Source: Flavobacterium sp. 245
Lineage (GTDB): Bacteria; Bacteroidota; Bacteroidia; Flavobacteriales; Flavobacteriaceae
Assembly (NCBI RefSeq): GCF_004362055.1
Contig: NZ_SNXB01000003.1
Coordinates: forward strand, 124,001-188,000
DNA length: 64,000 bases
Direction: 5' to 3'
Shown here: positions 1-7,701 of the stretch, piece after piece
Numbering within the stretch: position 1 is the first letter of the stretch
How the letters are laid out: each line of letters opens with the position of its first letter
The notes under the pieces: model-generated
The model's database searches: none
The model's input: the letters and a program-made list of their open reading frames with translations, nothing else
Told to the model about the DNA's origin: nothing
Made by a program: the position numbers and the translations under genes

Positions 1-1
1 C

Positions 2-1207
2 GGCGAAAGCCAAATTTTAGCTGGTCACGATATCGGAAGCGGTGGATTGATTACTACTTTATTAGAATTGTGTTTTGCTGATGTAAACTTGGGAGCAAAA
101 ATTGATTTTAGCGCTTTCGCAGAAAAAGATCTATTGAAAATCCTTTTCGCAGAAAACATCGGAATCGTTTTCCAAGCTAAAGAAGATGCAGCTGTTGAAG
201 CTAAATTAAATGCAAATAATATTGAATTCTTCAAATTAGGAAAAGCGACAACTACGGAGACTTTAGACCTTGGACTTTGGACTTTAGACATAAAAGCTTA
301 CAGAGATGTTTGGTTTGAAACTTCTTATTTATTAGACCAAAAACAATCTAAAAACGGAACTGCAAAAGCACGTTTTGAAAATTATAAAAATCAGGCTTTA
401 AATTATACTTTCCCAACTCACTTTACTGGTAAAGCCCCTGTAATTGACGCTTCAAAACCAAGACCAAAAGCAGCTATTATTCGTGAAAAAGGAAGTAATT
501 CTGAGCGTGAAATGGCAAATGCAATGTTCTTGGCAGGATTTGATGTAAAAGATGTTCACATGACGGATTTGATTTCTGGTCGTGAAACATTGGAAGACAT
601 TCAATTTATCGGAGCTGTTGGAGGATTCTCTAATTCTGACGTTTTAGGTTCTGCTAAAGGTTGGGCCGGAGCTTTCTTATACAACGAAAAAGCAAAAACA
701 GCTTTGGATAATTTCTTCAAAAGAGAAGATACGTTATCTGTTGGAATCTGTAATGGTTGCCAATTGTTCATGGAATTAGAAGTTATTAATCCGGAGCATG
801 AAGTTCACGGAAAAATGCTTCATAACGATAGTAACAAACACGAAAGTATTTTTACTTCTGTAACAGTTCAGGAAAACAATTCGGTTATGTTATCGACATT
901 GGCTGGAACTACTTTGGGAGTTTGGGTTTCTCATGGAGAAGGAAAATTCAATTTACCAATGGGTGAAGAAAATTACAACATTGTTTCTAAATACGCTTAC
1001 GAAGGATATCCAGCGAACCCAAATGGCTCTCATTACAACGTAGCCATGATGTGTGACAAAACAGGAAGACATTTGGTTACAATGCCTCATATTGAGCGTT
1101 CGACTTTCCAATGGAACTGGGCACATTATCCAAAAGACAGAAATGACGAGTTTACACCTTGGCATGAAGCTTTTATCAATGCCAGAAAATGGATTGAGAA
1201 AAACTAA
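2..1207 (+). CDS. purL: Phosphoribosylformylglycinamidine synthase, C-terminal part (5' truncated by window)
   Basis: The reading frame is open from base 2, so the gene begins before the window; 401 residues are visible. PurL converts FGAR to FGAM in purine biosynthesis, using ammonia released from glutamine. The visible part begins inside the synthetase half (GHDIGSGGLITTLLE is a PurM-type C-terminal motif) and continues into the class I glutamine amidotransferase domain. GICNGCQ supplies the nucleophilic Cys, encoded at 749-751, and the closing segment has the MPHIERS and FQW motifs typical of the family. Residues encoded at about 257-292 (ETLDLGLWTLD) are coded by a GACTTTGGACTTT-type repeat in a variable loop. 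A strong hairpin terminator follows the stop. Identity is secure. Confidence 0.95.
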   Translation, partial: GESQILAGHDIGSGGLITTLLELCFADVNLGAKIDFSAFAEKDLLKILFAENIGIVFQAKEDAAVEAKLNANNIEFFKLGKATTTETLDLGLWTLDIKAYRDVWFETSYLLDQKQSKNGTAKARFENYKNQALNYTFPTHFTGKAPVIDASKPRPKAAIIREKGSNSEREMANAMFLAGFDVKDVHMTDLISGRETLEDIQFIGAVGGFSNSDVLGSAKGWAGAFLYNEKAKTALDNFFKREDTLSVGICNGCQLFMELEVINPEHEVHGKMLHNDSNKHESIFTSVTVQENNSVMLSTLAGTTLGVWVSHGEGKFNLPMGEENYNIVSKYAYEGYPANPNGSHYNVAMMCDKTGRHLVTMPHIERSTFQWNWAHYPKDRNDEFTPWHEAFINARKWIEKN

Positions 1208-1227
1208 AAATATATTTTGATTAAAAG

Positions 1228-1255
1228 CGCCCGAATTTATCGGGCGTTTTTTTTT
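1228..1255 (+). terminator. Rho-independent terminator after purL
   Basis: CGCCCGA (1228-1234) pairs with TCGGGCG (1240-1246) around a five-base loop, followed by nine T residues. Confidence 0.9.
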
Positions 1256-1330
1256 GCCACAGATTACACAGATTATCACAGATTTTTTTTCATCAATTAG
1301 AAAATCATTCTAATCCTTTTAATCTGTGGC
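1256..1330. repeat. Inverted repeat of the CACAGATT family
   Basis: GCCACAGATTA (1256-1266) is the exact reverse complement of 1320-1330. Between them lie further CACAGATT copies and an AATCCTTTTAAT motif. Related sequence recurs near 4610-4680 and more loosely near 18180-18240, so it is a dispersed intergenic repeat. The rest of the 1208-1544 gap shows no convincing gene. Confidence 0.7.
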
Positions 1331-1544
1331 AAAAAAAATATTTAAAACCACTCTAAGATTAATTCAATGGTATTTAATGCACCTTAAGCAATCCTGAACA
1401 TTCGGATAAATATCTTTGTCTCATGAAAAATATGATCGAAAAATATACCTTCCCTTTTTCATATTGAAATTTGAACTATATTCGCCAAAAAGTTCGTGCC
1501 ACTGAATTTTTTAGACCCCCAAAAAACACTAAATCCTACATAGA

Positions 1545-1997
1545 ATGAAAGCAATTCGTTTATTAATTATTACCTTAATTTTTATTTCTGCAAAATCGTA
1601 TTCTCAAGTTGAAGTAAACCCAATAAAATATAGAGAACGCGAGCGTTTTATTACCACAACAATTGGTTATCCTGCTCCGGGAACTTATGCTCCAGCTGGA
1701 AAAAAAGAACCTATAATCATTTTAAATCCAGACGGAACTGGTGTTTATCAATACGAAGATTTAACCAAAGAAAAGATCAACTGGGGAATTGAATGTACTG
1801 AAGAAGGTGTCCCTGTTTTTAAAGAAGGCTTCAACAGTGCATCATACACGCTTTGGTACAGAACCAATGACAGCGAAGAATGGAATTACACACAGTTTTC
1901 GATTCATTTTGCCAAGAAAAAAATGTTCATTATGGGCGAAAGAGTGAAAGATTATGAAGATTATAATGATCTTGGAAAAACCGCACCAAATAAATAA
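1545..1997 (+). CDS. Secreted hypothetical protein, 150 aa
   Basis: I do not recognise the family. Residues 1-20 form a typical Sec signal peptide (a Lys/Arg N-terminus, then a hydrophobic run ending near SYSQ), so the mature protein of about 130 residues is probably periplasmic or surface-exposed. The mature part is polar, rich in aromatic residues and Glu/Lys, with no internal membrane segment and no Cys pair that suggests a fold. It includes an IILNPDGTGVYQYED stretch that resembles the beta-hairpins of small lipocalin-like or DUF-type secreted proteins, but that is only a guess. It stands alone between purL and the acyl-CoA ligase gene. Confidence 0.65.
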   Translation: MKAIRLLIITLIFISAKSYSQVEVNPIKYRERERFITTTIGYPAPGTYAPAGKKEPIIILNPDGTGVYQYEDLTKEKINWGIECTEEGVPVFKEGFNSASYTLWYRTNDSEEWNYTQFSIHFAKKKMFIMGERVKDYEDYNDLGKTAPNK

Positions 1998-2145
1998 TTT
2001 GTATTTATTTCGAATATTTACTACAAAAAAGAAAACGTTTTCGTTGATTTTTAATAGTCTCTATAAATTTTCCCATAAAATTCCACAAAATTAAAAATCA
2101 TACCTATTTTTTATTTAATTTGCAATAAAATTCAATATATTAAAC

Positions 2146-3924
2146 ATGGTTTCAATCACACGCCTTTTTGATTTTCCCTATTATCAACAAGAAACTTACA
2201 ACCTTCCGGTTGCGTTAGCAACAAAAAAAAACGGGGTCTGGGAAAAAACATCTAGCCAGGAATATATTGCAAAAGCAAATGCTATTTCAAGAGCATTATT
2301 GCGCATGGGCATTCAGAAAGATGACAAAATTGCCTTAATTACATCAAATAACCGTACGGAGTGGAATATTATGGATATTGGGGTGTTGCAGACAGGTGCG
2401 CAAACCGTTCCAATTTACCCTACTATTTCAGAAGAAGATTACGAATATATATTAAATCACAGTGGCAGTATGTACTGCTTTGTGTCTGATGATGAAGTAC
2501 TTCAAAAAGTAAGAATGATTCAGGCAAATGTACCTACTTTAAAAGAGGTATATTCTTTTAATGAAATTCCAGACTGCAAACACTGGACCGATCTAATTAT
2601 TTTAGGAGAAGACGAAAGCAATCAAAATGAAGTTGAAGCTAGAAAAGATAGCATACAAACTGATGATTTAGCTACTATTATTTATACTTCTGGAACAACC
2701 GGAAGACCAAAAGGTGTTATGCTTTCGCACAAAAATATTGTTTCAAATGTTTTAGACAGTGCGCCTAGAATTCCGTTTGATCCAGGAAAAAGCACTGCAT
2801 TGAGCTTCTTGCCTATCTGCCATATTTTTGAAAGAATGATCTTGTACATTTATCAATATTATGGAGTTTCGGTTTATTTTGGAGAATCAATTGACAAAAT
2901 CAGTGACAACTTAAAAGAAGTCCGTCCAACTGTAATTACTGCTGTACCAAGGCTTTTAGAAAAAGTTTACGATAAAATTTATGCAAAAGGAACTGAATTA
3001 ACCGGTATCAAGAAAAAATTATTTTTCTGGGCGATTGATTTAGGTTTAAAATACGAACCATACGGAGCCAATGGGTTCTGGTACGAATTTCAATTGAAAA
3101 TTGCCCGCAAACTTATTTTCAGCAAATGGAAAGAAGGTTTGGGAGGAAATTTAGATTTAATGGTTTCTGGAAGTGCCGCTTTACAACCACGTTTGACTAG
3201 AGTTTTTGCTGCAGCAGAAATTCCGGTTATGGAAGGTTACGGATTATCTGAAACTTCTCCGGTAATTGCGGTAAACGATCAAAGAAACAGAGGTTTCAAA
3301 ATTGGAACCGTTGGAAAAGTAATTCGCAATGTAGAAGTTAAAATTGCTGCAGATGGAGAAATTCTTTGCAAAGGACCAAACGTAATGCTAGGCTATTTTA
3401 AAGACCCTGAAAAAACGGCTGAAGCTTTACAAGATGGTTATTTCCACACAGGAGATATTGGAGAAATCGACAGCGAAGGTTTCTTGAAAATCACCGACCG
3501 TAAAAAAGAAATGTTCAAAACTTCTGGAGGAAAATATATTGCACCGCAAATCATTGAAAATGCTATGAAACAATCTCGTTTTATTGAGCAGATTATGGTT
3601 ATTGGTGATGGTGAAAAAATGCCAGGCGCTTTTATTCAGCCAAATTTTGAATTCGTAAAAGAATGGGCAAAAATCCACAAAATTACTTTAGGAAAAACAG
3701 ATAAAGAAATCAGCGAAAATCCAGATGTAATCAAACGTATTGATGACGAAGTTGAAGGCATCAATGAGAAATTTGGAAACTGGGAAAAAATCAAACGTTT
3801 TGAGTTAACTCCAGATGTTTGGTCTATCGACGGAGGACAGCTTACTCCTACTCTAAAATTAAAACGTAAGATCATTAAAGAAATTTACAAAGATCTTTAC
3901 GCAAAAATCTATGGTCACAATTAA
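2146..3924 (+). CDS. AMP-dependent long-chain fatty acid-CoA ligase
   Basis: This 592-residue enzyme activates long-chain fatty acids to acyl-CoA with ATP, feeding beta-oxidation or lipid synthesis at the membrane. The ANL-superfamily signature is complete: the phosphate-binding loop IIYTSGTTGRPKG lies at about residues 178-190, EGYGLSETSP (adenine and Thr/Glu motif) near 365, and TGDIGEIDSEG with ITDRKKEMFKTSGGKYIAP in the C-terminal lid. Length and the long linker before the ETSP motif match bacterial FadD15-like or eukaryote-like long-chain synthetases rather than short-chain ones. It is monocistronic and ends in a strong terminator shared with the convergent exonuclease gene. The beta-oxidation operon at 19.5-26 kb is a natural consumer of its product. 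Confidence 0.9.
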   Translation: MVSITRLFDFPYYQQETYNLPVALATKKNGVWEKTSSQEYIAKANAISRALLRMGIQKDDKIALITSNNRTEWNIMDIGVLQTGAQTVPIYPTISEEDYEYILNHSGSMYCFVSDDEVLQKVRMIQANVPTLKEVYSFNEIPDCKHWTDLIILGEDESNQNEVEARKDSIQTDDLATIIYTSGTTGRPKGVMLSHKNIVSNVLDSAPRIPFDPGKSTALSFLPICHIFERMILYIYQYYGVSVYFGESIDKISDNLKEVRPTVITAVPRLLEKVYDKIYAKGTELTGIKKKLFFWAIDLGLKYEPYGANGFWYEFQLKIARKLIFSKWKEGLGGNLDLMVSGSAALQPRLTRVFAAAEIPVMEGYGLSETSPVIAVNDQRNRGFKIGTVGKVIRNVEVKIAADGEILCKGPNVMLGYFKDPEKTAEALQDGYFHTGDIGEIDSEGFLKITDRKKEMFKTSGGKYIAPQIIENAMKQSRFIEQIMVIGDGEKMPGAFIQPNFEFVKEWAKIHKITLGKTDKEISENPDVIKRIDDEVEGINEKFGNWEKIKRFELTPDVWSIDGGQLTPTLKLKRKIIKEIYKDLYAKIYGHN

Positions 3925-3951
3925 AATTCCAAAATAATTAACCAAAGGAAA

Positions 3952-3979
3952 AGGCTGTCTTTATTAGACAGCCTTTTTT
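3952..3979. terminator. Bidirectional terminator between the acyl-CoA ligase and exonuclease genes
   Basis: AGGCTGTCT (3952-3960) pairs with AGACAGCCT (3966-3974) around TTATT, with T-rich sequence on the plus-strand side and A residues on the other, so it can serve both convergent genes. Confidence 0.85.
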
Positions 3980-4523
3980 AATTGTGCAGACACCAATGCA
4001 AAATCTTTGCGATATTTTTTGCATCGTCAATGCCACGGTGATGTGTTCCTTCTAACGGAATACGCAGCATTTGTAAAGCACCATTCATTCCGGTTGGTTT
4101 TACCAGACCAAATTTTTCTCCAAACCAGACTTTTACGTTAATATGTTCGTCAGCCATTGGATACGGAATTCCTAATGATTTACATTGTTTTCTAAGCATA
4201 TTGAGATCGTACTGACCGTAACTTGCCCAAGTGTATAAATCTGGATTATACTCGTCAATTAATTCGTGTATAGCGTCTTCAAAACTGACTCCGTTTTGAT
4301 CCAGCAAATCCTGAGTTATGGTTGTTAATTCTGTACAAAACGGACTCACGCTAGAACGTTGCGGTTTTATCAAAATACCTTTATTCTTTGTAATCTGCCC
4401 TGTTTCTGCATCTAAAATGGCCAATCCGATTTCGATAATTTCGTTTTCTTGGCCTTGCGGGACCGTGCCCTGCCAGCATGTGGCTTCTAAATCGATAATA
4501 ATAATTTTATCTGTAGTTTTCAT
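3978..4523 (-). CDS. DEDDh 3'-5' exonuclease (ERI-1/KapD-like)
   Basis: This 181-residue protein has the exonuclease fold of the RNase T/DNA polymerase III epsilon family. Visible catalytic residues are D11 and E13 in IIIIDLEATCW (motif I), D106 in SYGQYDLNML (motif II) and H162 with D167 in HHRGIDDA (motif III, the DEDDh variant). DLEATCW is characteristic of the ERI-1/KapD/Snipper subgroup, which acts on RNA or DNA 3' ends. The protein is a bare nuclease domain without a nucleic-acid-binding extension, so the substrate cannot be told. It is transcribed alone toward the shared terminator. Confidence 0.85.
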   Translation of the reverse strand: MKTTDKIIIIDLEATCWQGTVPQGQENEIIEIGLAILDAETGQITKNKGILIKPQRSSVSPFCTELTTITQDLLDQNGVSFEDAIHELIDEYNPDLYTWASYGQYDLNMLRKQCKSLGIPYPMADEHINVKVWFGEKFGLVKPTGMNGALQMLRIPLEGTHHRGIDDAKNIAKILHWCLHN

Positions 4524-4554
4524 TTTGTTTAATTTTTAATAATTGTGTTTAATT

Positions 4555-4705
4555 GTTTAACCGCTAGGTTCGCTAAGATTTACGCAAAGGAACGCTAGGA
4601 TTAGTTTCAGGCAGATTTAGCAGATTCAGGAGATTTTTTAATAATCTTTTTAATCCTTTAATCTGTGGCTAAAAAACTTTGTGTCTTAGTGCCTTTGTGG
4701 CAAAA
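4555..4705. repeat. Dispersed intergenic repeat block
   Basis: The stretch holds CGCTAGGTTCGCTAAGATT, a CAGATTTAGCAGATT tract, TAATCCTTTAATCTGTGGC (also near 1320) and a GTGCCTTTGTGGCAAAA tail that recurs near 7618. It is a mosaic of repeat modules seen elsewhere in this window and has no coding signal. Confidence 0.6.
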
Positions 4706-4707
4706 GC

Positions 4708-5209
4708 CTATAAAAACATGCTTTTAAAATCTAGAAAGAAACTTCTTTTCTTAGACTTTTTTTCAGTCTTTTCCCTTTTTTCATTACGCTTCTTTTCAAA
4801 AACTGCTTTCGCTTTATCAATCCGTTTGATTGGTTTTGCTGCTTCAGTTTTAGAATTTTCGTAAAACTTCTTGAAAGGACGAGGCTCAAAATCAACCAAA
4901 ATTGCAGCCATATTTATAGCATCTATATTTGACGGATCTGTTTCACCTTTAAAGAAAGTCTCGATAGGTCTAAACTTATCTTTCTTCTCCTTAAACTTAT
5001 TCTTTTTGGTATGATCGAAATCTAAACCCAATAGATTACTGAAAACATTCAAATCATCCTTTGTTAGATTGTCTTCGAAAATGAACCAGCATAAATCACG
5101 AAGTTTTCCTCGAGAAGGTTTGTGTAAATAATCAAAATATTTTCCTTCTTTTTCTATCTCGTATTTTTTTCTAATTGCGTTTTTATTGTTTTAATGTATT
5201 GTTATTCAT
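4708..5209 (-). pseudogene. Lys-rich hypothetical protein, apparently frameshifted near its start
   Basis: The long frame on the minus strand runs from about 5190 to the stop at 4708 without a good start codon; its first ATG, at 5052, is well inside. A plausible start at 5209 gives MNNNTLKQ and then meets a TAA at 5185-5183 in an A/T-rich run. Dropping one base there would join it to KNAIRKKYEIEKEGKYFDY and the rest, giving about 165 residues. The protein is unfamiliar: a globular N-terminal half (HKPSRGKLRDLCWFIFED) and a very basic C-terminal tail. It lies downstream of the slipin on the same strand. It could be a recent pseudogene, a sequencing error, or use a non-ATG start. Confidence 0.5.
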
Positions 5210-5316
5210 GGTATTTTTTCTTTGTAATTCTTGGGAACCTCAGAAAATCGCAGGACCTCTGGGAAACCAATATCTGTAAAGCTTAAAACAACATTACTTT
5301 ACCGGAGAAGCATCTC

Positions 5317-5475
5317 CTAAACGATATAAATTTCCCTCGATCTTGCCTTTTCATTCCATTCTTTAATGAGCCCTAAATGATATCCTTTGCTCGAGGCAAA
5401 TGGAAACTCACTACACTCAACTATAGTTGTATGACCAAAATGACGGTCAGACGCACATCCTATTTCTTGATTCAT
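5317..5475 (-). CDS. Small hypothetical protein, 52 aa
   Basis: A 52-residue ORF begins at ATG 5475 and ends at TAG 5319-5317, between the slipin gene and the frameshifted gene, all on one strand. The sequence (starts MNQEIGCASDRHFGHTTIVE) is of mixed composition with no membrane segment or recognisable motif. It could be a real small gene of a slipin operon or the N-terminal remnant of a degraded gene. Confidence 0.35.
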   Translation of the reverse strand: MNQEIGCASDRHFGHTTIVECSEFPFASSKGYHLGLIKEWNEKARSREIYIV

Positions 5476-5531
5476 CCTTAAATTTTTATTTTTAAACTAA
5501 AACCACCAGCGTTTCCATTGATGGCTTTTCT

Positions 5532-6629
5532 CTATTTTACGAAGATTTCCTTTAATTGTCCAATTACATTGCCGCTTCCAGAAATTGTGATTTCTCCAAT
5601 TTTATCGGCGATTTTTTCAACGTATTCCATCTCTTTCAATTTCCACAACATTTCATTTTCTTCCATCAGCTTTGCTGTGTTTAGCAAACTTCTTGTTGCA
5701 GCGGTTTCTTCTCTTCTCATAATACTGTTGGCCTGCGCTTTTTTCTCGGCAACCAAAACCTGATTCATGATTTCTTTCATATCTCCTGGAAGAATTACAT
5801 CTCTTATTCCAGCATCAGAAATATTCAAACCTAAATCTTTGATTTTAGTTTTTGCTTCTTCTAAAATAGCTTCTGCAATAGCATCTTTTTTGCTCAATAA
5901 TTCATCTAAAGTCAATCCGCCAACAAAAGCTCTTAAAGCTAATTGCATGGCAACATACAGCTGTTTCTCGAAGTCTTTGTTTTCGACCAAAGCTTTCATA
6001 ATATCAATAACTTGGTATCTCACAAAAAAATTGATTCTCAATCCTGCTTTATCTTTAGTCAACAATTCCTGTCCCGAAATTTCAAGTTGTTGCTGTCTTG
6101 TATCAACAGTTTTAACTTCGATCGTAATAGCGTTATTCCAAAAGTAATGCGTTCCTGATTTCAACTCTTTTACAAAAGTTCCATTCACAAACAACAACGC
6201 TTTGTCATTACTAGCTACAATAAATTTTCGAACAAAGTATCTTAATTGAGCATGCTCCAACAAGTTTACTTGAATATTCTCTGTGATTTCAATTTTAGAA
6301 AGATCTGCTTTTATGAATTCGTTTTTTACAATTCCTTTCCAGAAAGGATGTCTTCCTGATGTAAGCGTTCCTTTAAAATTTCCGTTTATAAAATGCAAAA
6401 CAATCTCATTATCAGCAACCTCAACAACGTCTAACATTGAGGCTAAAACTTCATTCTGCAATAAAATATTCAATTCAAAAGGCGCATTAAAAACACCATT
6501 CAAATCGTAAATCAATGCATTTTTGTTTCCAAAAATCCAGTGCAAACCTTCTTCTAATACTTTTACTAATTTTCTGTTTTCGAAAAGCAAACCCACTTGG
6601 TACGCTTCGATTTTGATTCTTTTTATCAT
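5532..6629 (-). CDS. Slipin (SPFH/band 7 domain) protein, 365 aa
   Basis: The protein is a slipin-type SPFH/band 7 member. Residues from about 120 to 300 carry the domain: VRKFIVASNDKALLFVNG, VDTRQQQLEISGQELLTKD (typical of the stomatin/slipin core), FVRYQVID and ISDAGIRDVILPGDMKEIM. A coiled region rich in Ala/Glu/Lys follows (VLVAEKKAQANSIMRREETAA), as in slipins that form ring oligomers. An N-terminal repeat of the beta-strand part (residues 1-110) precedes it, and there is no clear transmembrane helix, so this is probably a cytosolic or peripheral form. From memory, slipin genes occur near rtcB in other bacteria; here rtcB is 10 kb away and shares a palindromic site with the slipin upstream region. 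Confidence 0.85.
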   Translation of the reverse strand: MIKRIKIEAYQVGLLFENRKLVKVLEEGLHWIFGNKNALIYDLNGVFNAPFELNILLQNEVLASMLDVVEVADNEIVLHFINGNFKGTLTSGRHPFWKGIVKNEFIKADLSKIEITENIQVNLLEHAQLRYFVRKFIVASNDKALLFVNGTFVKELKSGTHYFWNNAITIEVKTVDTRQQQLEISGQELLTKDKAGLRINFFVRYQVIDIMKALVENKDFEKQLYVAMQLALRAFVGGLTLDELLSKKDAIAEAILEEAKTKIKDLGLNISDAGIRDVILPGDMKEIMNQVLVAEKKAQANSIMRREETAATRSLLNTAKLMEENEMLWKLKEMEYVEKIADKIGEITISGSGNVIGQLKEIFVK

Positions 6630-6800
6630 GGTTTATGTTTTGTTTTGTTTTGTTTTGTTTTATTTGTTTCAGGTTTCAAGTTTCAAGTTTCAAAACCGCA
6701 TAAATCTTTACTCTATTTTCTATTTTCTATTTTCTATTCTCTTGTCTCTTGCCTCTTTCTTCTATTCTCTTACTCCTATTCTCTTTCTTCTATTGTCTTA
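6630..6800. repeat. Low-complexity GTTTT, TTTCAAG and TTTTCTA repeats upstream of the slipin gene
   Basis: Just upstream of the slipin start the plus strand carries five tandem GTTTT units, three TTTCAAG units and a long homopyrimidine tract with repeated TTTTCTA. On the transcribed minus strand this is a purine-rich leader. No gene is visible between 6630 and 7082 apart from the hairpin at 6894. Confidence 0.7.
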
Positions 6801-6893
6801 TTTAATAAAAAAACCTTTTTGCCTTTCTCCTCCGAAAAAAACGGATGAAGAGTTTGTAATTTGTTTACCCGAATTGTTTTCGATTCTATTTTA

Positions 6894-6919
6894 TTAAGAT
6901 GATCCCCAAATCATCTTAA
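6894..6919 (-). other. Perfect 10-bp hairpin between the tRNA-like region and the slipin gene
   Basis: TTAAGATGAT (6894-6903) and ATCATCTTAA (6910-6919) are exact complements around a six-base loop. No T run follows on the minus strand, so it may be an RNA-processing or stabilising hairpin in the slipin leader rather than a terminator. Confidence 0.5.
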
Positions 6920-7082
6920 CAATCAAATCGAGAAGAAAACAAGTATTTCAAAAAACGTTGCTTTTCGCACTGGCTTTATCATGAGTGTGAAATTTCAAAT
7001 TCTAGAATCTTAATTTCACTGACAAAGACAAATCAGTTTTTTTTATGGTACATCTTTTAAAGAGTGATGCGCTCTGTCAAGA

Positions 7083-7153
7083 CAGATTTTCAGTCTGTTG
7101 TTGATTAGCCACTCATCCAACCGAACTTAATCGGTGCAGGATTCGAACCTGCG
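7083..7153 (-). ncRNA. tRNA-like element B (T arm before D arm and anticodon-like arm)
   Basis: Read on the minus strand, a canonical T arm (GCAGG, TTCGAAT, CCTGC; 7153-7137) is followed by ACCGA, a six-base loop and TCGGT (7136-7121), which pair like an acceptor stem closed at its end. A D-arm-like GAT/ATC with a nine-base G-rich loop follows (7118-7104), then a perfect five-pair hairpin ACAGA/TCTGT with loop CTGAAAA, which would present anticodon GAA. The order is 3' half then 5' half. Unlike element A, no complementary pair closes the anticodon end across the two halves, so B may be degenerate. Confidence 0.5.
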
Positions 7154-7160
7154 TTAACTT

Positions 7161-7226
7161 CTATTACTCTACCGGATTGAGTTATCGCATTGCTGCGAAT
7201 GGGATTCGAACCCATAACAAATAGAT
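7161..7226 (-). ncRNA. Circularly permuted tRNA-like element A
   Basis: Every helix of a tRNA is present on the minus strand but in permuted order. From 7226 downward: TCTAT (3' anticodon strand), a five-base variable loop, the T arm ATGGG-TTCGAAT-CCCAT, TCGCA, the tetraloop GCAA, TGCGA, the linker TA, the D arm ACTC-AATCCGGTA-GAGT, one base A, and ATAGA (5' anticodon strand) ending at 7161. TCTAT and ATAGA pair, with one extra pair possible, and TCGCA/TGCGA form the acceptor stem capped by a GNRA-type loop. Loop and spacer lengths (2, 9, 1, 5 and 7) are canonical for tRNA. The acceptor end is closed and the anticodon end is open. It lies 0.5 kb upstream of the slipin gene on the same strand. 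Confidence 0.65.
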
Positions 7227-7433
7227 GGAGATCATTTTTTGGAAAACAATCAAAAACCTCCAAACCAAGTTGCATAGAAAAACATAATTCGCTTTCGCGG
7301 AAAGTTCCCTACAATGGTGCTATACAGAAACACGCAACTGGACTTGTTTGATATTTTTAATCAAAGCCTAAACTTTGATGCATTTCAGTTTATAAAAGAA
7401 CTTGTTTTATTTCTTGAACAAATATTCAAATTG

Positions 7434-7458
7434 TACTGCGCAGTTATTTTGCGTACTT
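7434..7458. promoter_or_regulatory. Palindromic site shared with the rtcB upstream region
   Basis: The minus strand reads TACGCAA, six bases, TGCGCAGTA over 7455-7434. The same two half-sites with the same six-base spacing occur at 17469-17490, just upstream of rtcB. It lies about 210 bases upstream of tRNA-like element A and on the promoter side of the slipin unit. The right arm is less symmetric here than at rtcB. Inferred to bind a common regulator. Confidence 0.55.
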
Positions 7459-7494
7459 TATTATTCTGCTACAAAGGCACTAGGACACTAAGTT

Positions 7495-7640
7495 TATTTT
7501 TCTTGGCGTCTTGGCGACTTTGCGAGAAAATTGCTTGCCGGCTCTTTTTACAATGCTTTGTTAATCTCTCGCAAAGTCGCAGAGTCGCAAAGTTTCTTCT
7601 TAAAAGCGTTGAGTCTTCGCGCCTTTGTGGCAAAAACTCA
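7495..7640. repeat. Inverted repeat block of the CGCAAAGTCGCAGAG family
   Basis: GGCGACTTTGCGAGAAAA (about 7513-7530) faces TCTCGCAAAGTCGC (about 7566-7579) in inverted orientation, followed by CGCAGAGTCGCAAAG and a GCGCCTTTGTGGCAAAAAC tail. The same family flanks the WYL gene at 18149-18296 and occurs at 15768. Nothing else is visible between 7227 and 7644 except the shared palindromic site. Confidence 0.65.
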
Positions 7641-7644
7641 TGAG

Positions 7645-7676
7645 CACAAAAAAAGCACCCGATTAAAAGGTGCTTT
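7645..7676 (-). terminator. Minus-strand terminator of the short unit 7645-7860
   Basis: AAAGCACC (7676-7669 on the minus strand) pairs with GGTGCTTT (7659-7652) and is followed by a T run on the minus strand. Confidence 0.75.
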
Positions 7677-7701
7677 ATAAATTCAACGGGATACGACTAT
7701 C

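Noticed and set aside
25..291. Minus-strand ORF starting MSKVQSPRSK within purL
   Set aside because: It is the antisense shadow of purL and its start comes from the GACTTT-type repeat.
7083..7120. Ordinary tRNA-Phe gene suggested by the CTGAAAA anticodon loop
   Set aside because: No T arm or acceptor 3' strand follows in normal order; the pieces occur in permuted order instead.
7314..7643. Plus-strand ORF of 109 aa across 7314-7643
   Set aside because: It runs through the palindromic site and repeat modules and has no protein-like composition.
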